Origin: CAZKTF01 sp964555565
GTDB lineage: Bacteria > Planctomycetota > JAJSAM01 > JAKLKS01
Direction of reading: 5' to 3'
Assembly (NCBI GenBank): GCA_964555565.1
Contig: CAZKTF010000196.1
Location: 1 to 7,046, forward strand
DNA: 7,046 bases
Position numbers and translations under genes: made by a program. Below, one piece after another: positions 1 to 6,590 of this stretch. Positions within the stretch are counted from its first letter, which is position 1, and each line of letters starts with the position of its first letter. Under the pieces are notes generated by a model. It was not told the origin of the DNA. It saw only the letters and a program-made list of their open reading frames with translations, and ran no database searches.

Positions 1-1
1 C

Positions 2-2575
2 GCGGCGGGGGCCGCCGTGGCCGAGGCGGCCGCCCAGCGGCGCTCCTCCGCGGGGGGGGCCCCCGGTCCCCGCCCCCGCGCGCGGGCCCTCGCGCCGATC
101 CTGGTCTCGGCGGCCGGGCTCATCGTCCTGGGAGGGGCCGCCTTCTTCTTCCTCCGCGGGAAGGAGCCGCCGCCGCCTCCCCCGCCGCCGGTGGACGGCG
201 GGACGAAGAAGGGCGGGGGCGAGGCGGTGGACCTGGGCCGGCTCCGCTCGGCCCGGGAGGAGGCGGGGGGCCGGGCGCTGGCCGAGGCGGAAGGGTTCGC
301 GGGGGAGCACGAGGGGGCGGCGAAGGAGGTCGTCGAGAAGTTCCGCAAGGTGGTCCGGGAGCACGAGGGGACCCGGGCCGCGGGCCAGGCGAGGGCCCGG
401 GCCGAGGAGATGGAGAAGGCGTGGTGGGGCGGCGTGCGGAGGGAGTACGCGTCCCGCGAGGAGCGCGCGGCCCGCGCGCTCGCCGAGGGACGGCTCGGGG
501 CCGCGCTCGGCGAATGGGCGACGGTCCCCGACGAGTGGGCGGGGACCGACGCGGGGGAGAAGGCGGGGGCGCGGCGCCGGGAGATCGAGGAGCTGGCCGA
601 GAAGCGCACCGCGGAGGCGGAGGGGCTCGCGAGGTCGGCCGTCGCGGGGGACCCGGCGGGCGTGGCCGCGGCGCGCGACGCCCTCACCGCGGTGGGGGGC
701 TGCGGGATCGAGAAGTTCGCGGCCCGGGCCCGGGCGGCGCGGGAGCGGCTCGACCGGACGCTGGAGGACAGGGACCGGCGGCTCCAGGCCGCGGAGGCGG
801 CGTGGGAGCGGGTGGCGGGGGAGGCGATCCTGGCCGCACCCGCGGGGACGAAGGTGGTCGAGGAGGTCCTCGCGAAGGACGCCGCCGCCCTCGAGCCGGT
901 GGAGGGGAAGGTCGAGGCCCTCCGCGGGTACCTGGCCGAGATGGGGCTCTTCGTGGACGCGGCCCGCCGCGCCTTCGGGAAGGCCGTGGCGGCGGGGGAG
1001 AAGGTGCGCCTGAGGACCCCGGGGCGCCCCGGGGGCGCCGTCTCGGGGAGGGCCGCGGGGGTGAAGCCCGAGGGCTTCGAGATCGCGCGCGGGCCCGCGG
1101 CGGACCTCGTCCCCCTGGTCGAGATCGCGCCCGAGGACGTGGCGGCGCTGGCATGGAGCGAGATCGGCTCCGGGGGCCCGAAGGACCACCGGGGCGCGGT
1201 GCTCTACTACCTCTCGCGGGGGGCCTTCGCCCAGGCGGACCAGGCGCTCCAGGCGCTCGCCGTGGTGGACCCCTCCGCGGACTCCGCGCTCGTGCCCGCC
1301 CTGGCCGGATCGACCCGCGCCGCGGCCCGCGCCCGGGCCGACGCCGCGCTCCGGGAGGCCGACCTGTTCCGCATGCAGAAGCGCCCCGTGGAGGCGAAGG
1401 CCGCCTTCGCCCGGGCCGTCTCCCTGTGCGAGGGCTACTCGAGGCCGCTGTGGAAGATGGGGGCGTTCCTGCTGGAGTCGGAGAAGGACGTGGACGCGGC
1501 CCTCGCGGTGCTGGACGGCGCCGCGGCGCTCCTCCCCGAGGACCCCGAGGCCTGGTACTGGATCGCGGAGGCGCGGCGGCGCAAGGGGCGGGGCCCGGAG
1601 GCGGTGGAGGCCTTCGCGCGGTTCCTCGCGCAGGCCCCCCAGGACTCCCCGCTGCGGGCCACGGCGAAGTCCGCGGAGGAGGAGATCCGAAAGGCGCTCC
1701 GGGACAGCCAGGCCCGTGCTGCGCGCGAGGAGGCGGGCCGCGCGTTCCGGCGCGAGAAGTGGGACGAGGCCGAGGAGCTGTGGAAGAGGGTCCTCGACCT
1801 CCTCCCCGGCGACGCGGAGGCCCTCTACTTCCACGGGAAATCCTGCCTCCAGCAGGGGAGGAACCTGGACGCGTACCTGGACCTCCGGGCCTCCCTCGCG
1901 GGCGCGAAGTCGGGCGCGCGGGTGGACGACGCGCGCAAGGCCGTCAAGGACCTGGAGCAGCGCCTCGGCGACAGCCCGGCGGCGGCGCGCTCCCACCAGG
2001 AGGGGGTCTCGCTCTTCGGGCAGGGGAAGTGGCGCGAGGCGGCCGCGGCCTACGGGAGGGCGCTCGAGACGGCCCCCCTCCGGCTGGAGTCCTACTACGG
2101 GCGCGCGGAGTCGCTGCGGCAGTCCTGGATGGCGGAGAGGAACACGGCGGACCTCGCCGCGGCGGAGGCGGACCTCAGGGTCGCGCTCCGCCTGAACAAG
2201 CAGTACGCGCCCGCGCTCTGCGGCCTCGCCGCCGTCCTCTACGAGCGGGAGGACTGGGCGAAGGCGGCCGAGGTGGCCGCGAAGGCGATGGAGAAGGACC
2301 GCGGCAGCAGCGTCGTCTGCGAGGTCCTGGCGAGCGCCCTCCTCAAGCTCGACCGGCCGCTGGAGGCGGAGGAGGCCGCGGGCGAGGGCTACAGGCGCGA
2401 GGCCCGGCCGATCCTCCTCCTCCTCCGCGCGGAGGCCCGGGCGCGCCAGCGGAAGACGAAGGAGGCGCGGGCCGACCTGGACCTGGTGGACGACAAGCAC
2501 GAGCTGTCCCCCGGGGAGCGGCAGTACCGGGCGCAGGTCCTCGGCATGGTGATCGAGGCGGAGCGGGGGCAGTAG
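2..2575 (+). CDS. Membrane-anchored TPR-repeat protein, possibly 5'-truncated (kinase-type tail?)
   Basis: Residues are numbered from the GTG at 17. The frame stays open upstream to the window edge with the same Ala-rich, GC3-rich coding character, so the true start may lie outside; GTG 17, with GGGGG just upstream, is the only start visible. A short Arg/Ala-rich cytoplasmic stretch is followed by one hydrophobic helix (about 25-46), a run of eight prolines (51-58) and a long charged Ala/Glu/Arg helical region (about 70-320). A small beta-like segment lies near 331-355. At least five TPR-like helix pairs follow between about 510 and 765, for example AWYWIAEARRRKGRGPEAVE and the KWDEAEELWKRVLDLLPGD unit. 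TPRs mediate protein-protein contacts. No catalytic motif is seen. The layout of linker, single membrane helix, Pro-rich spacer and TPR tail resembles the C-terminal half of bacterial Ser/Thr kinases, but a stand-alone membrane scaffold fits equally well. The HAD gene follows after 6 nt. Confidence 0.8.
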   Translation, partial: AAGAAVAEAAAQRRSSAGGAPGPRPRARALAPILVSAAGLIVLGGAAFFFLRGKEPPPPPPPPVDGGTKKGGGEAVDLGRLRSAREEAGGRALAEAEGFAGEHEGAAKEVVEKFRKVVREHEGTRAAGQARARAEEMEKAWWGGVRREYASREERAARALAEGRLGAALGEWATVPDEWAGTDAGEKAGARRREIEELAEKRTAEAEGLARSAVAGDPAGVAAARDALTAVGGCGIEKFAARARAARERLDRTLEDRDRRLQAAEAAWERVAGEAILAAPAGTKVVEEVLAKDAAALEPVEGKVEALRGYLAEMGLFVDAARRAFGKAVAAGEKVRLRTPGRPGGAVSGRAAGVKPEGFEIARGPAADLVPLVEIAPEDVAALAWSEIGSGGPKDHRGAVLYYLSRGAFAQADQALQALAVVDPSADSALVPALAGSTRAAARARADAALREADLFRMQKRPVEAKAAFARAVSLCEGYSRPLWKMGAFLLESEKDVDAALAVLDGAAALLPEDPEAWYWIAEARRRKGRGPEAVEAFARFLAQAPQDSPLRATAKSAEEEIRKALRDSQARAAREEAGRAFRREKWDEAEELWKRVLDLLPGDAEALYFHGKSCLQQGRNLDAYLDLRASLAGAKSGARVDDARKAVKDLEQRLGDSPAAARSHQEGVSLFGQGKWREAAAAYGRALETAPLRLESYYGRAESLRQSWMAERNTADLAAAEADLRVALRLNKQYAPALCGLAAVLYEREDWAKAAEVAAKAMEKDRGSSVVCEVLASALLKLDRPLEAEEAAGEGYRREARPILLLLRAEARARQRKTKEARADLDLVDDKHELSPGERQYRAQVLGMVIEAERGQ

Positions 2576-2581
2576 CCGCCC

Positions 2582-3463
2582 GTGGCGCGCGCCGCGCCGC
2601 GCTTCGTCCTCTTCGACTACGGGAACACGCTCGTCCCCTTCGGCCGGCGCGAGGCGGCGCTCCTGGCGGCGGAGCAGGCCCGGCTCCTGGCCGAGAGGGT
2701 CCCGGGGCTGGACCCGGTTGCCTTCGAACCCGAGGTCCTGCGCGTGAAGGAGGCCCTCATCCGCGGGACGCGCGACACGGGGAGGGAGTGCACCGTGGCG
2801 GAGCTGGCCGAGGCCCTCGCCGCGGCCGCGGGCCTCGCTGCGACCGCGGGCGCGCCGCACCTCGGCTACGGCGGGCGGGGGGCCCCCGGGGGTTTCGAGG
2901 GCCGCCGGTGGCAGGGTCCCCGGGGACTTGTCGGGCGCCCTGTGGGCGCCCGACCCCGGGGCGAGCCCGGGGAACCCCGCCCCTACGACGCCGCGGACCT
3001 CTCCGCCGCCCTCGAGGAGCGGACCGCGCGCTGCTTCGAGTCCGTGCTCCGGCTCCCCCCGGACACGCTCCCGGTCCTCGACGCGCTCCGGGAGCGCTTC
3101 CGCCTGGCCGTCGTGAGCAACTACTTCCTCGTCCGCCCGATCCTCAGGACGCTCGAGGGGTTCGGCATCGCCACGCGCCTGGAGGCCGCGGTCGTGTCCG
3201 CGGAGGTGGGCTGGGTGAAGCCCCGCCCGGAGCCCTTCCGCGAGGCGCTGCGCCGGCTCGGGGCCCGCCCCGCGGAGTGCGTCTTCGTCGGGGACAACCT
3301 CCACGCCGACGTCGGGGGGGCCGCGGCCCTCGGCATGCGCACGGTGCTCACCCGGGAGTGGGTCTCGGGGGCGCTCGCCATCGACGTCGAGGCGGGGCCC
3401 GGCGCCCCGCGGCCGGACGCCGTGGTGGACCGCCTGGCGGACCTGCCGGGGATCCTCCGGTGA
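2582..3463 (+). CDS. HAD-superfamily hydrolase (probable phosphatase) carrying an in-frame repeat insertion
   Basis: This is a 293-residue HAD-like hydrolase. The GTG start is nearly forced: the same frame has a stop at 2573-2575, and motif I already begins at residue 8. Motif I is FDYGNT, with nucleophile D12; the usual second Asp (D+2) is Gly14, a variant also found in active members such as YihX (FDLGN). Motif II is the S179-N-Y of VVSNY, motif III is K213 in GWVKPRPEPF, and motif IV is GDNLHAD (D238, D243). Such enzymes usually dephosphorylate small metabolites via a phospho-aspartate; the substrate cannot be told here. The region between motifs I and II is a C1-type cap. It contains an abnormal Gly/Pro/Arg-rich stretch (residues 97-135) encoded by palindromic DNA, described separately; without it the protein would be 254 residues, closer to an ordinary family length. 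The gene sits 6 nt after the TPR gene and overlaps polA by four bases, so co-transcription is likely. Confidence 0.9.
   Translation: MARAAPRFVLFDYGNTLVPFGRREAALLAAEQARLLAERVPGLDPVAFEPEVLRVKEALIRGTRDTGRECTVAELAEALAAAAGLAATAGAPHLGYGGRGAPGGFEGRRWQGPRGLVGRPVGARPRGEPGEPRPYDAADLSAALEERTARCFESVLRLPPDTLPVLDALRERFRLAVVSNYFLVRPILRTLEGFGIATRLEAAVVSAEVGWVKPRPEPFREALRRLGARPAECVFVGDNLHADVGGAAALGMRTVLTREWVSGALAIDVEAGPGAPRPDAVVDRLADLPGILR
2866..2987. mobile_element. Putative palindromic repeat element inserted in frame within the HAD gene
   Basis: CTACG occurs at 2866-2870 and again at 2983-2987. The repeating unit (2866-2982) is 117 nt, exactly 39 codons, so the reading frame is kept and no stop is introduced. 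Deleting it would join GY directly to DAADLSAAL. The inside is built of inverted repeats: a perfect 11-bp hairpin at 2930-2954, TCCCCGGGGA at 2917-2926 and CCCGGGG at 2966-2972. The two ends are imperfect inverted repeats (GGGCGGGGGGCCCCCGGG on the left, GGGGCGGGGTTCCCCGGG read on the minus strand from the right). The encoded residues are Gly/Pro/Arg-rich and unlike the rest of the HAD fold. The CTACG repeats may be a target-site duplication, or CTAC may belong to the element end, because GTAGGGGCGGG also occurs at 6540. The element has no coding capacity of its own, so it would have to be mobilised in trans. Confidence 0.6.
2930..2954. repeat. Perfect 11-bp inverted repeat with 3-nt loop
   Basis: GTCGGGCGCCC at 2930-2940 is the exact reverse complement of GGGCGCCCGAC at 2944-2954, separated by TGT. 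It is the core hairpin of the putative inserted element and lies in the middle of the HAD coding sequence. No T-run follows, so it is unlikely to be an intrinsic terminator. In RNA it would form a very stable stem that ribosomes must melt. Confidence 0.85.
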
Positions 3464-6222
3464 CGGGCGGGCTCTTCCCCGAACCGGCGGCGGCGCCGCC
3501 GCCGCCCCCCCCGCGGAGGCTGTTCCTCCTCGACGGCACCGCGCTCGCCTACCGCGCCTTCCACGGCATGGCGCGCAGCCGCCTCACCGACCGCCGGGGC
3601 CGTCCCACCGGGGCGGTGTACGGTTTCACGGCCACGCTGCTGCGCCTGCTGCGCGAGGAGCGTCCCGACCACCTGGCCGTGGCCTTCGATCCCCCGGGTC
3701 CCACCTTCCGCCACGCGCTCTTCCCGGACTACAAGGCCACGCGCGAGAGGATGCCGGAGGAGCTGGTCGCGCAGATGCCGGTCGTCCGCGACGTCGTGCG
3801 CGCCCTCGACTTCCCGGTCCTCGAGGTCCCCGGGTGGGAGGCGGACGACGTGCTGGCGACGGTGGCGCGCCGCGCCGCGGCCGAGGGGGCGACGGTCTAC
3901 CTCGTCACGGCGGACAAGGACCTCTTCCAGCTCGTGGGCGACCGGGTCCGCATCTACAACCTCCTGCAGCGCGGGGACGCGCCGCCGGAGGTCCTCGACG
4001 CGAAGGGGGTGGAGGAGAAGTTCGGCGTCCCGCCGGATCGGGTGGCGGACGTCCTGGCCCTCATGGGGGACGCCTCGGACAACGTCCCGGGGGTGCCCGG
4101 CATCGGCGGGAAGACCGCGGTGGAGCTCGTGCGGCGGTTCGGTCCCCTGGAGGAGGTGCTCCGGCGGGCCGACGAGGTCGAGAAGCCCCGGGTCCGCGAG
4201 GCCCTGAAGGTCCACGCGGAGCAGGCCCGCCTCTCCTACGCGCTCGTCCGGATCCCCTGCGACGCGCCGGTCCCCTTCTCCTTCGAGGACGCAGCCGTGC
4301 GGCCCCCGGACCCCGCAAAGGCGCGGCCGCTCTTCGAGGAGCTGGACTTCCGCCGCTTCCTCGGGGACCTCCCGGGCGCGCCGGCCCCGACGGCCGAGGA
4401 GGGGCGCCGGTACCGGACCGTGCGCACGAGGGCGGACCTGGAGGAGCTGCTCGGCGCGCTGCGGGAGGCGCCGCGGTTCGCCGTGGACACGGAGACCACG
4501 GGGACCGACCCGATGCTCTGCGAGCCGGTCGGGGTCTCCTTCTCCGTGCGTCCGCTGGAGGCGTGGTACGTCCCGCTCAACCTGGAGCCCGGGATCTTCG
4601 GGGGGCCCCGCGGGAGCGACCGGGGGCCGGTCCTCGAGGCCCTCCGCCCGCTCCTCGAGGACCCGGCCCGGCCGAAGGTCGGGCAGAACGCCAAGTACGA
4701 CACGCTGGTGTTCCGCAACGCCGGCGTGCGGCCCCGGGGCCTCGCCCACGACACGATGCTCCTCTCCTTCCTCCTCGACCCGCAGGAGCGAACGCACAAC
4801 CTCGACGACCTGGCCCGGCGCCACCTCGGCCTGACCAAGATCCCCACCCTGGCGCTCCTCGGGAAGGGGAAGGACCAGGTCACCATGGACGCGGTCCCCG
4901 TGGATCGGGTCGCCGAGTACGCCTGCGAGGACGCCGACGCGACGCTGCGGGTGCTCGAGAGGCTCGAGGCGCGCCTGGCGGGCTCCGGCGTGGAGCGGCT
5001 CTACGGGGAGGTGGAGGTCCCCCTCGTCGCCGTGCTCGCCGACATGGAGGAGCGCGGGATCCGCGTGGACGTGGAACGGCTCCGCCGCATGGGGGCGGAC
5101 CTGGAGGTGCGCGAGGCCGCGCTCGTGGCGGAGGTCCAGGCGCTCGCCGGGGAGCCCTTCAACGTCGCCTCCACGCAGCAGCTCGGCGTCGTGCTCTTCG
5201 AGAGGCTCCAGGTGCAGGGGAAGCGGCGCGTGCGCCGGACCAAGACCGGCTACTCCACGGACGTGGAGTCGCTGGAGGCCTACCGGGAGCACCCCATCGT
5301 CGGGAAGGTCCTCGAGTACCGGGGCTGCGCCAAGCTCCGCTCCACCTACCTCGAGCCGATCCCGCGGCTCCTGAACCCCCGCACGGGGCGCATCCACACC
5401 TCCTACAGCCAGATCGGGGCGATCACCGGGCGCCTCGCCTCCTCCAACCCGAACCTCCAGAACATCCCCGTGCGGACCGACGAGGGGAAGGCGATCCGGG
5501 AGGCGTTCCTCCCCGGGGAGCCCGGGTGGAAGCTCGTCTCGGCGGACTACAGCCAGGTGGAGCTCCGGGTCCTCGCGCACCTGGCCCGGGACCCGGGGCT
5601 CCTGGAGGCGTTCCGCGCCGGGGGGGACGTCCACCGCGCCACCGCGGCGCGGGTCTTCGGCCTCGCCCCGGCGCTGGTCACCCCGGAGCTGCGGGCGCGG
5701 GCCAAGGTGATCAACTTCGGCGTCATCTACGGGATGGGGGAGCAGCGCCTGGCGCGGGAGACCGGGATCACGACGGCCGAGGCGCGGGAGTTCATCGAGG
5801 CCTACTTCCGCACCTACCCGCGCGTGAAGGCCTACCACGAGGAGCAGATCCAGAAGGCCCTCCGCGACGGGTTCGTGGAGACGCTGCTGGGGCGGCGGCG
5901 GCACATCCGCGAGGAGCTGCTCTCCCCCATGGGCCAGGTCGCGGCCAACGCGCGCAACAACGCGATCAACACGCCCGTGCAGGGGACCGCCGCCGACATC
6001 GTCAAGGTGGCGATGGTGCGGGTGGCGGAGCGCCTGGCGGGGTCCGGCCTCCGCGCCGCGCTCCTCCTCCAGGTGCACGACGAGCTGGTCCTGGAGTGCC
6101 CGGCCGCGGAGGTCCCCGCCCTCACGGCGCTCCTGAAAGAAACCATGGAGGAGGCGGTCCGGCTCGAGGTCTCCCTCGTCGTGGACGTCGGAAGCGGGGA
6201 CAACTGGCTGGAGGCGCACTAG
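3460..6222 (+). CDS. polA: DNA polymerase I (5' nuclease, 3'-5' proofreading and polymerase domains)
   Basis: A 920-residue family A polymerase (E. coli Pol I has 928) for Okazaki fragment maturation and repair gap filling in the cytoplasm. The 5' nuclease domain (about 19-300) shows D25 in LLDG, D77 with GPTFR, E127-A-D-D130, D152-K-D154, D204/D207 and the helix-hairpin-helix GVPGIGGKTA. The 3'-5' exonuclease domain (about 318-515) keeps its metal ligands: D343 and E345 in DTETTG, D414 in GQNAKYD, Y487 and D491 in YACEDAD; proofreading should be active, unlike in Taq. The polymerase domain has motif A D696-YSQVE701, motif B with R745, K749, F753 and Y757 in AKVINFGVIYG, and motif C H873-D874-E875. 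The GTG start at 3460 overlaps the HAD stop (GTGA), and GGGG at 3448-3451 is a weak ribosome site. Residues 1-20 form an Ala/Pro-rich leader before the fold. The next Met lies beyond D25, so a later start would destroy the nuclease. Confidence 0.97.
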   Translation: MTGGLFPEPAAAPPPPPPRRLFLLDGTALAYRAFHGMARSRLTDRRGRPTGAVYGFTATLLRLLREERPDHLAVAFDPPGPTFRHALFPDYKATRERMPEELVAQMPVVRDVVRALDFPVLEVPGWEADDVLATVARRAAAEGATVYLVTADKDLFQLVGDRVRIYNLLQRGDAPPEVLDAKGVEEKFGVPPDRVADVLALMGDASDNVPGVPGIGGKTAVELVRRFGPLEEVLRRADEVEKPRVREALKVHAEQARLSYALVRIPCDAPVPFSFEDAAVRPPDPAKARPLFEELDFRRFLGDLPGAPAPTAEEGRRYRTVRTRADLEELLGALREAPRFAVDTETTGTDPMLCEPVGVSFSVRPLEAWYVPLNLEPGIFGGPRGSDRGPVLEALRPLLEDPARPKVGQNAKYDTLVFRNAGVRPRGLAHDTMLLSFLLDPQERTHNLDDLARRHLGLTKIPTLALLGKGKDQVTMDAVPVDRVAEYACEDADATLRVLERLEARLAGSGVERLYGEVEVPLVAVLADMEERGIRVDVERLRRMGADLEVREAALVAEVQALAGEPFNVASTQQLGVVLFERLQVQGKRRVRRTKTGYSTDVESLEAYREHPIVGKVLEYRGCAKLRSTYLEPIPRLLNPRTGRIHTSYSQIGAITGRLASSNPNLQNIPVRTDEGKAIREAFLPGEPGWKLVSADYSQVELRVLAHLARDPGLLEAFRAGGDVHRATAARVFGLAPALVTPELRARAKVINFGVIYGMGEQRLARETGITTAEAREFIEAYFRTYPRVKAYHEEQIQKALRDGFVETLLGRRRHIREELLSPMGQVAANARNNAINTPVQGTAADIVKVAMVRVAERLAGSGLRAALLLQVHDELVLECPAAEVPALTALLKETMEEAVRLEVSLVVDVGSGDNWLEAH

Positions 6223-6232
6223 CAGGGGCGGG
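6222..6232 (+). repeat. Degenerate copy of the GTAGGGGCGGG motif directly after polA
   Basis: GCAGGGGCGGG starts at the last base of the polA stop codon and matches the 6540-6550 motif at 10 of 11 positions. The following CTCTCCCCGGGCC resembles the TTCCCCGGGCTC that follows the motif on the minus strand of the HAD insertion. Only weak 4-bp stems can form here and no T-run follows, so I see no convincing intrinsic terminator for polA in 6223-6270. Confidence 0.35.
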
Positions 6233-6258
6233 CTCTCCCCGGGCCGGGCCGGATCCGA

Positions 6259-6264
6259 TAGAAT
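6259..6264 (+). promoter_or_regulatory. Candidate -10 element of a leaderless promoter
   Basis: TAGAAT, within GATAGAATC, is the only AT-rich patch in the polA-to-6271 gap. It ends six bases before the ATG at 6271, so a transcript starting at the usual distance from a -10 would begin at or next to the A of the start codon. No Shine-Dalgarno sequence lies in 6259-6270, in keeping with a leaderless mRNA. No recognisable -35 is seen. An 8-bp palindrome, CGGATCCG (6250-6257), lies just upstream and could be chance or an operator. Confidence 0.5.
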
Positions 6265-6270
6265 CAGGGC

Positions 6271-6543
6271 ATGCCGTCCCCGAACCCGCGACTCCGCCGC
6301 CGCCGGGGGATCCTCGTCGGCGTGCGCGTCCAGGAGTCCGACGGGCACCGCCGGGTGTCCCGCGGCGACGACTTCGTCGCCCTCGGCGGGGACCGGGAGG
6401 GGCACGAGCACCTCCGCGAGACCTGCGCCGCGATCTCCGACGAGGTCCGGCGCCGGGGCCGTTACATCGCCGACGTGGACCGCGAGGAGTTCCGGGAGAT
6501 CCTCGAACGGGCCGTCGAGAAAACCGGCCCCGCGCCGGTGTAG
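6271..6543 (+). CDS. Small protein of unknown function (90 aa)
   Basis: I do not recognise a family. The ATG at 6271 opens 90 codons with the same strong G/C third-position bias as polA, which supports real coding. The N-terminus is basic (LRRRR, residues 8-12). A beta-like GILVGVRVQ stretch (13-21) is followed by a charged loop and a Gly-containing DDFVALGGD segment (33-41). The C-terminal half looks like two amphipathic helices (about 44-65 and 70-85), rich in Arg and Glu. There is no signal peptide, membrane helix, Cys/His metal site or helix-turn-helix that I can identify, so the protein is probably soluble and cytoplasmic. It lies 48 nt after polA behind its own promoter-like sequence, which suggests separate transcription. 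Its TAG stop lies inside the GTAGGGGCGGG repeat motif, so the C-terminal residues may have been set by that repeat. Confidence 0.75.
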   Translation: MPSPNPRLRRRRGILVGVRVQESDGHRRVSRGDDFVALGGDREGHEHLRETCAAISDEVRRRGRYIADVDREEFREILERAVEKTGPAPV

Positions 6544-6563
6544 GGGCGGGCTTTAGCCCGCCC
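6540..6563 (+). repeat. GTAGGGGCGGG motif with GC-rich hairpin at the 90-aa gene end
   Basis: GGGCGGGC (6544-6551) and GCCCGCCC (6556-6563) form a perfect 8-bp stem with a TTTA loop, closable by a further T-A pair. The motif GTAGGGGCGGG (6540-6550) matches exactly the minus strand of 2976-2986. No T-run follows, so this is at best a non-canonical terminator; an mRNA 3'-end stabiliser or a dispersed palindromic repeat is equally likely. The stop codon TAG (6541-6543) of the upstream gene is part of the motif. Confidence 0.6.
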
Positions 6564-6575
6564 GCCGTTGCCGTC

Positions 6576-6582
6576 TAGGAGG
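6576..6582 (+). promoter_or_regulatory. Strong Shine-Dalgarno for the response regulator
   Basis: TAGGAGG ends eight bases before the ATG at 6591. It is the best Shine-Dalgarno match in the window and fixes the start of the response regulator. It contrasts with the weak or absent ribosome sites of the HAD, polA and 90-aa genes. Confidence 0.8.
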
Positions 6583-6590
6583 ACGCCCCG

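Noticed and set aside
171..192. Poly-proline codon run as a microsatellite or contingency locus
   Set aside because: The CCG/CCC/CCT codons are mixed rather than a uniform tract, and a Pro-rich spacer after a membrane helix is ordinary.
1023..1039. Near-perfect 8-bp inverted repeat in the TPR gene (GGCGCCCC / GGGGCGCC)
   Set aside because: There are no flanking direct repeats, it does not share the GTAGGGGCGGG edge motif, and the encoded residues fit a Gly/Pro loop; likely chance in very GC-rich DNA.
421..3459. Upstream extension of the polA frame to position 421 (a 1933-residue protein)
   Set aside because: The extension overlaps the TPR and HAD genes out of frame and is low-complexity Arg/Gly/Pro; homology to Pol I begins only around 3514, and GTG 3460 is a sound start.
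3121..6411. A 1096-codon open frame on the minus strand covering all of polA
   Set aside because: It is a shadow of GC-rich polA codons: it runs antisense to a gene with complete catalytic motifs, and its Arg/Pro/Gly/His/Leu-heavy translation has no recognisable domain.
6544..6570. Classical rho-independent terminator before the response regulator
   Set aside because: The stem is good but no T-run follows, so I list it as a repeat/hairpin and not as a terminator.
3834..6578. A 914-codon + strand open frame over polA and the 90-aa gene
   Set aside because: It is an alternative-frame shadow with Gly/Arg/Pro-rich translation that ends in the intergenic hairpin region; no domain is seen.
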